This document shows, piece after piece, positions 43,378 through 52,500 of a stretch of 64,000 bases of DNA (positions are counted from its first letter, which is position 1; each line of letters begins with the position of its first letter). The notes below the pieces were generated by a model. That model worked only from the letters and a program-made list of their open reading frames with translations, was not told the DNA's origin and searched no databases. Made by a program: the position numbers and the translations under genes. The stretch is from Candidatus Kapaibacterium sp. (GTDB taxonomy: Bacteria > Bacteroidota > Ignavibacteria > Kapaibacteriales > HRBIN21). The stretch is taken from the NCBI GenBank assembly GCA_938084565.1, contig CALKEU010000011.1, positions 1 to 64,000 on the forward strand. The letters run 5' to 3'.

Positions 43378-45372
43378 ATGACCATGGAGAAGACGCGGCG
43401 TGGGTTCCCAACTGCTCTGCTCGGCTGCGCGATCCTCCTTGCATGCCAAAGCGACAGACGAGGAGACGAAGAGCTCGACCGCTTAGCAGCCAAAACCCGT
43501 CAGGTGTCCCTCTGGCGGCAGTACGACCTTTCAGCAGGTGCTGACTCAAGTGTCCCAGCGGAGTTGGGCGGCCCAGGCTTTGAACGCATTGCCGATTCGC
43601 TAGGCTTCCAGACCTACACCCCTTCCCCGGAAGAGCTCCCCTTCTTTGGGGACCCTCGCGCTCGAACAGGTGGCAAGATCCGCCTCGTTGTCACGCGCTT
43701 TCCGCTCACCTTCCGCCCTTACGGCCAGCACTCCAACTACGTTGAGAATTCCATCATTGCCAGCCTGGTCTACGAAACCCTCCTGGGGGTTCACCCTATC
43801 ACGCGGGAATTCGTCCCCGCCGTGGCCTCCCACTGGAAGATTCTGCCCGACCGGATGACCTTCCTCTACCGCATCGATCCTAACGCCCGCTTCTCGGATG
43901 GGAAGCCCGTCACAGCAGAAGACGTCGTGGCCACATGGCGTTTGGTCATGGACGAAACCATCCTGGAGCCTTCACTCCAGCTAGTATTTGGCAAGTTCGA
44001 CGAACCCAAAGCCTTAAGCAAGTATCTCCTGCAGGTCCGCAGCCGGACGCTCAACTGGCGCAATTTCCTCTACTTCTCGGTCTCCCTGCCAATTCTACCT
44101 GCCCACGTCATCGGGAATCTAACGGGCAAAGAGTTTCTCGAGCGCTTCCAATACGAGCTCCCACCCGGCTCGGGCGAATACATCCTCCTCCCACAGGACG
44201 TGAAAAAAGGGACTTCCTACGCCCTCACACGGCGCGATGACTACTGGGCTCGGGATTATCCTATGAATCGGTTCGTGGGCAACTTCGATCGCATTGAATT
44301 CGTCGTGGTCAAGGACAACCCGCTGCTGGCCTATGAGATGTTCAAGAAGGGCGATGCCGATTTCTTCATCTTCGGGACCCTGACCACAGAGCACTGGGTC
44401 AAGGACACCGCTTACGAGGCGCTGCAGAAGGGCTGGATCCAGAAGCGGCGGGTCTATACGGACGGACCTGTCGGGACAATGGGCTTTGCCTTCAATATGC
44501 GCAAGGCTCCTTTCGACGACATTCGCGTCCGCAAGGCGTTTGCCCATCTCTTAAACCGCGAGGCACTCATCCAGGAGCTGCTCTACAACGAGTACGAGCC
44601 GATGGATTCCTACCACGCCAACACGGTGTATGAAAACCCCAACAATCCGAAAGTGCGCTACAATCCTGAACTGGCCCAGCAGCTCCTAGCTGAAGCTGGC
44701 TGGCGCACCCGTAACGCCCAGGGCATTCTGGTCAAAGAGGGCAAGCCCTTTGTCGTCGAAATGGGTATTCCGAAAGCCATCGAGCGCTTCGTTACGCCCT
44801 ATCAGCAAGAGCTCCGCAAGGCCGGCATCGATTTGCAGCTGAAATTCCAAGATCCCAATACGCTCTGGCGCAATGCTATGGAGCGCAATTTCACCCTCTT
44901 TTTCGTGAACTGGACAGGGCTCCAGACACCGAATCCCGAAACCTCGTTGCGCTCAGAGCTGGCGGACAAGAATGACAACAACAACATCGAGGGCTTCAAG
45001 AGCGCACGCGTTGACCAACTCTGCGACATGTACGATACGGCCTTCTCCCGTGAGGCACAGATCCGCATCATCCGTGAAATCGACAGCATCGTGATGGCTT
45101 CGTACAAAAATGTGCTCCTGTGGTATCCTCGCGGGCTGCGCATTGCGTACTGGAACAAGTTCGGCATGCCCGAGTATGTGCTCCCCCGCTTTACACAGGC
45201 TGGATTTGTGGACCTGGCCATCCTGAGCACATGGTGGTACGATCCTGAACGAGCCCGCCAGCTAGCGGAAGCTCGCCGCACAGGGAAGGCGCTTCCGCGA
45301 GAGCCCGTGGAGGTCCGCTACTGGAAACAGTTCGATGAAGCAGCCTTCCTGGCACAGATCCGACACCGGTGA
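43378..45372 (+). CDS. Peptide-binding lipoprotein, YejA/DppA type
   Basis: A 664-residue SBP family-5 protein with a lipobox (AILLAC) near residue 23. Blocks such as NSIIASLVYETLLGVHP, NARFSDGKPVTAEDVV, YWARDYPMNRFVGNFDRI and DDIRVRKAFAHLLNREALI match YejA-like receptors for peptides. It is the first gene of a five-gene ABC transporter cluster running to 49834, with the permease 9 bp downstream. The N-terminal 60 residues after the lipobox look like a flexible tether. Confidence 0.92.
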   Translation: MTMEKTRRGFPTALLGCAILLACQSDRRGDEELDRLAAKTRQVSLWRQYDLSAGADSSVPAELGGPGFERIADSLGFQTYTPSPEELPFFGDPRARTGGKIRLVVTRFPLTFRPYGQHSNYVENSIIASLVYETLLGVHPITREFVPAVASHWKILPDRMTFLYRIDPNARFSDGKPVTAEDVVATWRLVMDETILEPSLQLVFGKFDEPKALSKYLLQVRSRTLNWRNFLYFSVSLPILPAHVIGNLTGKEFLERFQYELPPGSGEYILLPQDVKKGTSYALTRRDDYWARDYPMNRFVGNFDRIEFVVVKDNPLLAYEMFKKGDADFFIFGTLTTEHWVKDTAYEALQKGWIQKRRVYTDGPVGTMGFAFNMRKAPFDDIRVRKAFAHLLNREALIQELLYNEYEPMDSYHANTVYENPNNPKVRYNPELAQQLLAEAGWRTRNAQGILVKEGKPFVVEMGIPKAIERFVTPYQQELRKAGIDLQLKFQDPNTLWRNAMERNFTLFFVNWTGLQTPNPETSLRSELADKNDNNNIEGFKSARVDQLCDMYDTAFSREAQIRIIREIDSIVMASYKNVLLWYPRGLRIAYWNKFGMPEYVLPRFTQAGFVDLAILSTWWYDPERARQLAEARRTGKALPREPVEVRYWKQFDEAAFLAQIRHR

Positions 45373-45381
45373 GAGAGAGCC

Positions 45382-46623
45382 ATGTGGGAATACTTCCTCC
45401 GCCGCCTCCTGCTGACCATTCCCACCTTTTTAGGGGCCACCCTCGTTGTCTTCACCATTATTCAGCTCGCTCCCGGGGGGCCGCTGGAACAACAGATTAT
45501 GGCCCTCCGCATGGCCATGGGCGGAGAAGTTGCCGGCGGCGGGCTTGCCGGACAGACAGGGGCAATGATTCCGGAGAGTGCCCTCGAGGAGCTGCGCCGC
45601 TATTACGGCTTTGACAAACCCCTCCTGCTCCGTTACCTGAGCTGGTTGGGCCTGTGGCCACGAGAGCTGGAAAGCTACATTGCTACCCCGGGACGCATCC
45701 GCAATATCGGCCAAGGGCGCCAAGCCCTCGTGGAAAAGACCGCCGATGGATACCGCATCCTTGACCCCCAGACAGGCCAAGAGCTTAAAGGCTGGCACGC
45801 CGAACCCCAGCCGAGCGAACACGGCCAAGAACGCGTCCGACTCTATCGCCTGGGCTTCAGCGGAGTCCTGACCGGCAACTTCGGAACCTCCTATACCTAC
45901 AACGAACCCGTCATGCAGCTGATCCTGCAACGCCTCCCGGTCTCGCTACAGTTTGGCCTCATCGGCTTCATCCTGAGCTACTCCATCTGCATCTATCTGG
46001 GCATTCAGAAGGCGCTGTCCCACGGCTCGCCCTTCGATCTGGTGTCGAGCACACTCGTCTTCATTGGCTACTCTATTCCCGGATGGGCACTGGGAGCCTT
46101 CCTACTGATGCTTTTCGGGACGCAGAGCTTCATTGAGCTCTTCCCGCTCGGCGGCTTCCAATCGGACTATTACGCTGAGCTTTCTCTGCTGGAGAAAATT
46201 GCTGACCGCGCATGGCACTTCGTGCTGCCAACGATTGCCTACACCGTGGGGAGCTTTGCCTCACTCACGGTGCTGATGAAGAACGCCCTGCTGGAAAACC
46301 TCAGCCAAGACTACATCCGCACGGCGTTCGCCAAGGGGCTGTCTGAAAAACGCGTCATTTGGTTGCATGCTCTGCGGAACTCCATCATCCCGATTACGGC
46401 CAATATCGGCTACATCATCGGGCTGTTCCTGGCCGGCTCCTACCTGATTGAGCTGGTCTTCAACATCGACGGGGTAGGCAAGCTATCGATCGAGGCGGTC
46501 TTTGCCCGCGATTACCCAATTGTCTTCGGCTTTACGGTGCTGGCCGTCTTAGTCCGCCTCTTCGGAGCCATCCTCTCTGATCTGGCCCTTGCACTTGTCG
46601 ATCCACGCATCCGCTTTAAGTGA
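45382..46623 (+). CDS. Peptide ABC transporter permease, YejB type
   Basis: A 413-residue inner-membrane permease beginning MWEYFLRRLLLTIPTFLGAT with QLAPGGPLEQQIMALR, then a long polar insertion (about 50-170) between the first and second helices. The BPD transport core ends with the EAA loop YIRTAFAKGLSEKRVIW. The APGGP motif and the insertion are typical of YejB rather than DppB, and explain the extra length over about 310-330 residues. Its TGA overlaps the next ATG by one base. Confidence 0.92.
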   Translation: MWEYFLRRLLLTIPTFLGATLVVFTIIQLAPGGPLEQQIMALRMAMGGEVAGGGLAGQTGAMIPESALEELRRYYGFDKPLLLRYLSWLGLWPRELESYIATPGRIRNIGQGRQALVEKTADGYRILDPQTGQELKGWHAEPQPSEHGQERVRLYRLGFSGVLTGNFGTSYTYNEPVMQLILQRLPVSLQFGLIGFILSYSICIYLGIQKALSHGSPFDLVSSTLVFIGYSIPGWALGAFLLMLFGTQSFIELFPLGGFQSDYYAELSLLEKIADRAWHFVLPTIAYTVGSFASLTVLMKNALLENLSQDYIRTAFAKGLSEKRVIWLHALRNSIIPITANIGYIIGLFLAGSYLIELVFNIDGVGKLSIEAVFARDYPIVFGFTVLAVLVRLFGAILSDLALALVDPRIRFK

Positions 46624-47798
46624 TGGGGGATAGAGTGCTGGATCGGGATACCCAGCAGGTTGCAGTGCAGCGCGTCACAGAAGAGCCGGTCGTCTCGCTG
46701 AGCATTTTCCAACGGCGGTGGCGAAAGTTTAAGAGTCTGCGGCGCGGCTATTACTCGCTGCTACTCCTCCTGGGGGCCTACGTTCTCTCCTTCTTCCTCC
46801 CCCTTTTGGTTACCAACAAAGCACTTGCAGTGCGCTACGAGGGGCGCTGGTACTTCCCGGCAGTTCAGTCTTGGCTTGTTTCGCTGCCTCTCATCGGGAA
46901 GCTATTCGGCTCGGACTTCTACAGTGGCGAATTCTTTGGGCAACGCGGTAATGCGGGTGAGTGCAACTATCGCCTCCTTCAGCAGCAGTACGAGGCCGAG
47001 GGAGGCCGGAACATCGTGATTTTGGCGCCCTATCCCTATAGCCCCCTCGAAGACGTCACGGTCCAGGGCAATGTCGCCTTTCTGCCTCCGCTCGAGCGCG
47101 ATCCCAACGGCTTTGTGCGCCTGCTGGGGACGGACGATCGTGGACGCGATGTCTTTGCCCGTATGGCCTACGGGTTCCAGATTTCCCTTTCCTTTGCCCT
47201 CATCCTGGCCCTGCTCGAGTATCTCATTGGTGTGCCCATTGGAGCTGCTCTGGGATTCTTCGGTGGGCGGTTTGATATCCTGGTGCAGCGTCTCATCGAA
47301 ATCTGGGCCACAGTGCCCTTTCTCTTCCTCGTCATCATTGTGGCCTCGATTGTACGCCCGAACTTTATTCTGCTGCTGTTGCTCCTGGCGCTCTTTACGT
47401 GGGTAGGCATCACGGTGCTCATCCGTGCTGAATTCTACCGGGAGAAGGCCAAGGATTACGTTGCAGCAGCGCTCGCCATCGGTGTGCCACGGTGGAAGAT
47501 CATGTTCAAGCACATCCTGCCCAATGCGCTAGTGCCCATCATCACGTACTTCCCCTTCTCGGTAGTCTCTGGCATTGGAGCTCTTGTCAGTCTGGACTTT
47601 CTCGGCTTCGGGCTGCCTCCGCCGACCCCGAGCTGGGGAGAGATGATGAGTGTCGGGCTGCAACATCTGGCCACAGGGAAGTGGTGGCTGATGCTCTCCC
47701 CTATGGTGGCACTCTTCCTGACGCTGACTCTCATCGTCTTCATCGGCGAATCCGTGCGAGAGGCTTTCGATCCTCGGACGTTTTCACGACTCCGGTAG
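46623..47798 (+). CDS. Peptide ABC transporter permease, YejE type
   Basis: A 391-residue permease. The N-terminal helix is followed by a large periplasmic insertion (about 60-165) and the LLGTDDRGRDVFARMAYGFQ motif of the YejE/DppC family, then five helices with an EAA loop (DYVAAALAIGVPRWKIMF) and a C-terminal GESVREAFDPR. The ATG at 46623 shares a base with the yejB stop (TGATG). It pairs with the preceding permease to form the channel. Confidence 0.92.
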   Translation: MGDRVLDRDTQQVAVQRVTEEPVVSLSIFQRRWRKFKSLRRGYYSLLLLLGAYVLSFFLPLLVTNKALAVRYEGRWYFPAVQSWLVSLPLIGKLFGSDFYSGEFFGQRGNAGECNYRLLQQQYEAEGGRNIVILAPYPYSPLEDVTVQGNVAFLPPLERDPNGFVRLLGTDDRGRDVFARMAYGFQISLSFALILALLEYLIGVPIGAALGFFGGRFDILVQRLIEIWATVPFLFLVIIVASIVRPNFILLLLLLALFTWVGITVLIRAEFYREKAKDYVAAALAIGVPRWKIMFKHILPNALVPIITYFPFSVVSGIGALVSLDFLGFGLPPPTPSWGEMMSVGLQHLATGKWWLMLSPMVALFLTLTLIVFIGESVREAFDPRTFSRLR

Positions 47799-47805
47799 CG
47801 GCACC

Positions 47806-48816
47806 ATGGAGAGCTCTCCACTTGTGCGAATCCGCAACCTGCGCACCTACTTCCTCATCGAGGGGCAGTGGGCCAAGGCCGTCGATTGCGTCTCGCTGGA
47901 CATCTTTCCTGGGGAGGTTGTCGGTTTGGTTGGAGAATCGGGCTCGGGCAAATCGGTAACGGCGCTGTCGATTTTGCGGCTGATTCCGGATCCGCCGGGA
48001 CGCATCGTCGGCGGCGAAATCTGGCTCGACGGGGTCAACCTCCTGGAGCTCCCGCTCGAGCAGATGTATCGGATTCGCGGAGGCAAGATCGCTATGATCT
48101 TCCAAGAGCCGATGACCTCGCTGAATCCTGTCTTCACCATTGGCATGCAGCTTACAGAGACCATTTTGGCCCACGAGAAGGTCAGCGAAGCGGAGGCTCG
48201 GGAACGGGCCATAGAGCTCCTGCGCCAGGTCGGTATCCCTGATGCAGACAAGCGCTTCCGGGACTACCCCCACCAATTCTCCGGCGGCATGCGCCAGCGC
48301 GTCATGATCGCTATGGCGCTGGCCTGCAATCCGCAGCTTTTAATTGCTGATGAGCCAACAACGGCACTCGATGTAACCATTCAGGCCCAAATCCTGGAGC
48401 TCATGCTCCAGCTGAAGGCCCAGCGCCGCAATGCGGCTATTTTGCTCATCACACACGATTTGGCCGTCGTAGCGCAGACATGCCAGCGCGTCATCGTCAT
48501 GTATGGGGGCAAAATTCAAGAGATGGCTCCGACAGTGGAGCTCTTCGATGCTCCGTACCACCCTTACACGCGCGGCCTTCTGGAGTGCATTCCGCGGCCG
48601 ACGGCCCCAGGCCAGAAACGCCGTCGACTCTATGCCATCCCCGGCAATGTGCCGAGCATCCTCCGGCTCCCGGCAGGCTGTAAATTCTCAACACGGTGCA
48701 CCGTCAAACGGGAAATCTGCGACCGGATCGAACCGCCGTTGGTAGAGGTCACACCGGGCCACTTCGTCCGCTGCCATTTGGTTGAGCCACTGCCTGGAGG
48801 AGTCCAGTATGAGTGA
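47806..48816 (+). CDS. Peptide ABC transporter ATP-binding protein, DppD type
   Basis: A 336-residue ATPase with Walker [17 protein letters not shown]-loop [17 protein letters not shown] signature [14 protein letters not shown], Walker [14 protein letters not shown] and a switch His (THDLAVV). The C-terminal oligopeptide extension has Cys residues ([16 protein letters not shown]) that may bind a metal cluster. In Yej systems both ATPases are one fused protein (YejF); here they are two genes, as in Dpp/Opp. It overlaps the next gene by 8 bp. Confidence 0.94.
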   Translation: MESSPLVRIRNLRTYFLIEGQWAKAVDCVSLDIFPGEVVGLVGESGSGKSVTALSILRLIPDPPGRIVGGEIWLDGVNLLELPLEQMYRIRGGKIAMIFQEPMTSLNPVFTIGMQLTETILAHEKVSEAEARERAIELLRQVGIPDADKRFRDYPHQFSGGMRQRVMIAMALACNPQLLIADEPTTALDVTIQAQILELMLQLKAQRRNAAILLITHDLAVVAQTCQRVIVMYGGKIQEMAPTVELFDAPYHPYTRGLLECIPRPTAPGQKRRRLYAIPGNVPSILRLPAGCKFSTRCTVKREICDRIEPPLVEVTPGHFVRCHLVEPLPGGVQYE

Positions 48817-49834
48817 GCCCTTGCTGCAGCTTGAGGATTTGCGGGTCTACTTCCCTGTCTATAGCGGCGTTTTGCAACGCATCACCGGGCGTCTCCATGC
48901 AGTCGAGGGCGTCTGCTTCACACTCCACCGCCGTGAAACCCTCGGGCTGGTGGGGGAATCCGGCTCCGGGAAGACAACTCTGGGCCGAGCACTCGTGGGC
49001 ATCCTCCCGCATATGGTTCCCGATGTTCTCATAAGCGGCCGGGCCCTCTTCCGAGTGCCGGAAGAGGGTGAGTTTGTGGATCTGCTGCAGATCTTCAGCC
49101 GCCGCAGCCGCCTCTCGCACAAGCAGCGCCTACGCTACCGGCGACACCTCCAGATGGTCTTCCAGGATCCCTTCTCCTCGCTCAATCCGCGGCTTTCGGT
49201 CGAACAAATCGTCGGGGAACCGCTCCAAATCCACTTCCCGGAGCTCTCCCGGGCAGAGATCCGCGACCGCGTCATCTGGTTACTGGAAAAGGTGGGGCTG
49301 CAGCCGGAAGACCGCATGCGCTACCCACACGAATTCTCCGGCGGGCAGCGCCAACGCATTGGCCTTGCGCGAGCGCTGGCTACCCATCCGGAGCTGGTCA
49401 TCTGCGATGAGCCAGTTTCGGCACTCGATGTCTCCATTCAAGCACAGGTCATCAACCTGATGGAGGACCTGCAGGAGGAATTCGGGATGGCCTATCTCTT
49501 CATTGCCCACGATCTCTCGGTAGTGCATCACATCAGCGACCGCATTGCAGTCATGTATCTTGGGCATGTGGTCGAGCTGGGGCCGGCCGATGCTGTCTAC
49601 TTTGCTCCCAAACACCCTTACACCCAAGCCCTCATTTCCGCTGTCCCCGTGGCCGATCCGCGCTATCGGCGGGAGCGCATCCCATTGCGGGGGGAAATCC
49701 CCTCGCTGCTCCGCAAGCCTTCCGGATGTCCCTTCCATCCACGCTGCCCCCAAGCCCGTCCTGACTGCGCAGAGCTGACTCCCACGCTGCGCGAGCTCGA
49801 CCCCGGCCACTGGGTAGCCTGTCCCTATGCTTAA
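48809..49834 (+). CDS. Peptide ABC transporter ATP-binding protein, DppF type
   Basis: A 341-residue ATPase partner of the preceding gene: Walker A GESGSGKTTLGRALV, MVFQDPFSSLNPRLSVEQIV, signature FSGGQRQRIGLARAL, Walker B VICDEPVSALDV and IAHDLSVVHHI, with the oligopeptide C-terminal extension (CPFHPRCPQARPDC). The ATG at 48809 is the family start; the frame from 48782 is in the upstream gene. Its 3' end overlaps the convergent pgsA by 4 bp. Confidence 0.95.
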   Translation: MSEPLLQLEDLRVYFPVYSGVLQRITGRLHAVEGVCFTLHRRETLGLVGESGSGKTTLGRALVGILPHMVPDVLISGRALFRVPEEGEFVDLLQIFSRRSRLSHKQRLRYRRHLQMVFQDPFSSLNPRLSVEQIVGEPLQIHFPELSRAEIRDRVIWLLEKVGLQPEDRMRYPHEFSGGQRQRIGLARALATHPELVICDEPVSALDVSIQAQVINLMEDLQEEFGMAYLFIAHDLSVVHHISDRIAVMYLGHVVELGPADAVYFAPKHPYTQALISAVPVADPRYRRERIPLRGEIPSLLRKPSGCPFHPRCPQARPDCAELTPTLRELDPGHWVACPYA

Positions 49835-50430
49835 CGCAGAAGACGTTCCCAGGAGCCGAGCACGACGCATCGATACCGCCACGCATATACGCTCAATGTC
49901 CAGACCGCCAGGAGGGTGACCACTAAGAAGAACCCCCAGACCCACGGACCGTGCAGTACAGCCTCAGCCCAGGCTGCATGCGGCTGCCCTCCATCACGCC
50001 AGAGAGCAAGCACAACGACGATCATGGCAAGTCCGCTCATCTGCACGAAGGTCTTCACCCGCGCCGCGGCCAACGTGTGTACGGGCTTGCCCTGCTGCAG
50101 GGAGTACCACCGCAGCAACGTCGTTGAAACATCCCGGAACACTAGGATCACGACCATCCACACGGGAGCAATCCCGAGCCAGGTCAATGGCAGCACAACC
50201 GCCATAGCGAGCACTTTATCGGCCAGGGGATCCAGAAAAGCGCCTTCGGGTGTCCCCTGTGCATAACGCCGGGCAATCCATCCGTCGAGCCCATCGGTGA
50301 TGGCCGCACAGGCAAATAGGACTGCCCCCATCCATACCATCCACGCCTCCTCTCGCCCCAAGCAGACCGCTACGAAGGGAGCCAAAACCAGACGCACAAG
50401 GGTTAGCAGATTCGGAAGTGTCAGGAGCAT
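49831..50430 (-). CDS. pgsA: CDP-diacylglycerol-glycerol-3-phosphate 3-phosphatidyltransferase
   Basis: This membrane enzyme makes phosphatidylglycerol-phosphate. The 199-residue protein starts MLLTLPNLLTLVRLVLAP and has the CDP-alcohol phosphotransferase motif spread over DGLDGWIAR, then G, then FLDPLADK, with all catalytic Asp residues. Five to six hydrophobic segments follow. It overlaps the tpiA end by 10 bp and belongs to the kdsA-lptC-tpiA-pgsA run, linking envelope lipid genes. Confidence 0.94.
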   Translation of the reverse strand: MLLTLPNLLTLVRLVLAPFVAVCLGREEAWMVWMGAVLFACAAITDGLDGWIARRYAQGTPEGAFLDPLADKVLAMAVVLPLTWLGIAPVWMVVILVFRDVSTTLLRWYSLQQGKPVHTLAAARVKTFVQMSGLAMIVVVLALWRDGGQPHAAWAEAVLHGPWVWGFFLVVTLLAVWTLSVYAWRYRCVVLGSWERLLR

Positions 50431-51191
50431 CGGTGTGCAGCAACGGTTCGCACAATAGCATTGAACTCCCCCGACCTGAGCGAGGCCCCGCCAACGAGCA
50501 CTCCGTGCACTTCAGGCTGGGTAATGATGTTCGAGACGGCCGCAGCGCTAACACTTCCGCCATAGAGGATGGGAACACTCTCGGGCGCCCCCAAGCGGTG
50601 CAGAATCTGCCGGATCTGGGTATGGGCTTCGGCAATCTGTTCCGGCAAGGCCGTTACACCCGTTCCAATAGCCCAGACAGGCTCATAGGCAATGAGCACC
50701 TGCGGCCAGAGCGCCTGCGTCACTGCTGCCAGACCGCGTTCGAGCTGCTGCTCCAGTACGGTTACTGTCTGCCCACGCTCACGCTCGTGCCAGGTCTCGC
50801 CAACGCAGAGGACAGCATGCATGCCGAATTCCACAACCCGGAACAGCTTCTGGGCTATGCGTTCATCGGTCTCTGCCGCATAGCGGCGCCGCTCCGAGTG
50901 CCCTACCAGTACGAGCGTACAGCCCAACTCGCTGAGCATTCGGGCAGAGATCTCACCCGTGTAAGCACCCTGCACCTCTTCGTGGCACGTCTGTGCCCCC
51001 CATTCGAGCCGGGTCCGTGCAAGGACGCGCCGAACAGCTTCCAAGCTCGTAAACGGTGGGCAGACAACAACCCGAAGGCCCACCTCCGGCCCGATACAGG
51101 CCGATTTCAGAAGCCGCCACAGCTGCCGCGCCAACTGCTTGGCCTCCGACGGTGTGGTGTGCATCTTCCAATTGCCCACCACCCACCTCAT
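50421..51191 (-). CDS. tpiA: Triosephosphate isomerase
   Basis: TpiA interconverts dihydroxyacetone phosphate and glyceraldehyde-3-phosphate. The 256-residue protein has MRWVVGNWKMH (Asn and Lys), LVLVGHSERR (His), IAYEPVWAIGTG (catalytic Glu) and ILYGGSVSAAAVSNI. Its start overlaps the lptC stop as ATGA (51188-51191). It may supply glycerol-3-phosphate precursors to the adjacent pgsA. Confidence 0.98.
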   Translation of the reverse strand: MRWVVGNWKMHTTPSEAKQLARQLWRLLKSACIGPEVGLRVVVCPPFTSLEAVRRVLARTRLEWGAQTCHEEVQGAYTGEISARMLSELGCTLVLVGHSERRRYAAETDERIAQKLFRVVEFGMHAVLCVGETWHERERGQTVTVLEQQLERGLAAVTQALWPQVLIAYEPVWAIGTGVTALPEQIAEAHTQIRQILHRLGAPESVPILYGGSVSAAAVSNIITQPEVHGVLVGGASLRSGEFNAIVRTVAAHRCS

Positions 51192-51724
51192 CGCTGCCGC
51201 CCCCGAACGTGGAAGATGCGATAGGTACGCAAATCCTGGCTAGCTTCGAAGCCTTGCCCTTCGACAATCTCCGATGCCGTCATGATGCGAACGAAAGCAG
51301 GCGAGAAGAACTGCTGCCGGCCACGTTCCCAGTACAGCTCCGTCGTCTCTAACTGGCGCTCCTCGGTATAGGAGCGAGCAACCACGCGTCCGAAGGCAGC
51401 CATCAGCCCCGTGCGCTCCTCAATGCGAGCACTATCGGCAGTGAGCTCCCCGATAGGTTGCCCGGCCCGGAAGAAGCGCACCTGCACCCCATGCCGGAAG
51501 AGCACAAGCCCTGTCTCAGGCATGCTATGAGCGGTGTCAGCCTTCAACTCAGCGCGCACCACACCGAGCGAATCCAAAAGCGTGAGGCTGACCCCCACGG
51601 CCTGCTGTGGTGAGAGCCCCTGCAGAGAATCCTCGGGAAAGAGCTCTCCCTCAGGCCGCACTCCACCCCCACCACAGGCAACCATACCGACGAACACCCC
51701 AACTACGGCACAGAGCTGCCACAC
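51188..51724 (-). CDS. lptC: LptC-like LPS export lipoprotein
   Basis: A 178-residue protein with an N-terminal lipobox-like segment (FVGMVACGG) and the LptC/OstA-type beta-jellyroll pattern: RAELKADTAHSMPETGLVLF, VRFFRAGQPIGELTADSARI and TTELYWERGRQQFFSPAFVR. It would form part of the periplasmic LPS bridge. Its placement next to kdsA supports the call. The start is GTG at 51724, overlapping kdsA by 22 bp. Other lpt genes are not in the window. Confidence 0.85.
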   Translation of the reverse strand: MWQLCAVVGVFVGMVACGGGGVRPEGELFPEDSLQGLSPQQAVGVSLTLLDSLGVVRAELKADTAHSMPETGLVLFRHGVQVRFFRAGQPIGELTADSARIEERTGLMAAFGRVVARSYTEERQLETTELYWERGRQQFFSPAFVRIMTASEIVEGQGFEASQDLRTYRIFHVRGRQR

Positions 51725-52500
51725 CGCTGCACCGCCTGCCAGAGTGCAACCAGCTCCTGGAGAAATCCTTCAACCTCAGCCAGTGGGAGTTGTGTGTCGG
51801 GATCACTCAAGGCTTCCATCGGATTGGGATGGGTCTCAAAGAAGATCCCGTCTACCCCGACGGCAATGGCTGCTCGAGCCAGCGCCCGGACAAACTCCCG
51901 ACGCCCCCCGGAACGCTCCCCCACGTTGGGCTGCTGCACAGCATGTGTGGCATCGTAGAGCACAGGACAGCCCGTCTGCCGCAGAGTGACAAGCGAGCGG
52001 AAATCGACCACTAGGTCCCGGTATCCAAACATAGTCCCCCGCTCGGTCAGCCAGACCTCGCTCCCACCGCCTAGATGGACTTTTTCGACTGCATACGCCA
52101 TGCTCTCCGGCGCCATGAATTGGCCCTTCTTGATGTTGACCACCTTCCCCGTGGCCCCAGCGGCCATGAGCAAATCTGTCTGGCGGCAGAGAAAGGCGGG
52201 TATTTGGAGAACGTCAACGTATGCAGCCGCTTTCGATGCCTCCGATGGCGTGTGGATGTCCGTCAGCACTGGTACCCCATACGTACGCCGAATCTCTGCC
52301 AGTAATTCCAGCGCTCGTTCGTCCCCTATGCCGGCGAAGGCCCGCGCACTGGTCCGATTAGCCTTGCGATAAGAGGACTTAAAGACCAAGCGAACGGGTA
52401 ACTCCGAACACACTCGGCAGAGGTGCTCTGCCACAGTGTGAAGCAGCTCTGCAGACTCGACCACACAGGGTCCAGCAACAATGAGTAATGGGCGTTCCAT
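51703..52500 (-). CDS. kdsA: 3-deoxy-8-phosphooctulonate synthase
   Basis: KdsA makes KDO-8-phosphate from arabinose-5-phosphate and PEP for LPS. The 265-residue protein starts MERPLLIVAGPCVVESAEL and has FKSSYRKANRTS, PVLTDIHTPSEAS, NIKKGQFMAPESM and DATHAVQQPN. No Shine-Dalgarno is present, and a TAATTTTG element ends only 6 nt before the ATG, so the mRNA is probably leaderless. The long frame to 52581 is therefore rejected. The start overlaps the divergent envelope gene by 20 bp. Confidence 0.96.
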   Translation of the reverse strand: MERPLLIVAGPCVVESAELLHTVAEHLCRVCSELPVRLVFKSSYRKANRTSARAFAGIGDERALELLAEIRRTYGVPVLTDIHTPSEASKAAAYVDVLQIPAFLCRQTDLLMAAGATGKVVNIKKGQFMAPESMAYAVEKVHLGGGSEVWLTERGTMFGYRDLVVDFRSLVTLRQTGCPVLYDATHAVQQPNVGERSGGRREFVRALARAAIAVGVDGIFFETHPNPMEALSDPDTQLPLAEVEGFLQELVALWQAVQRCGSSVP

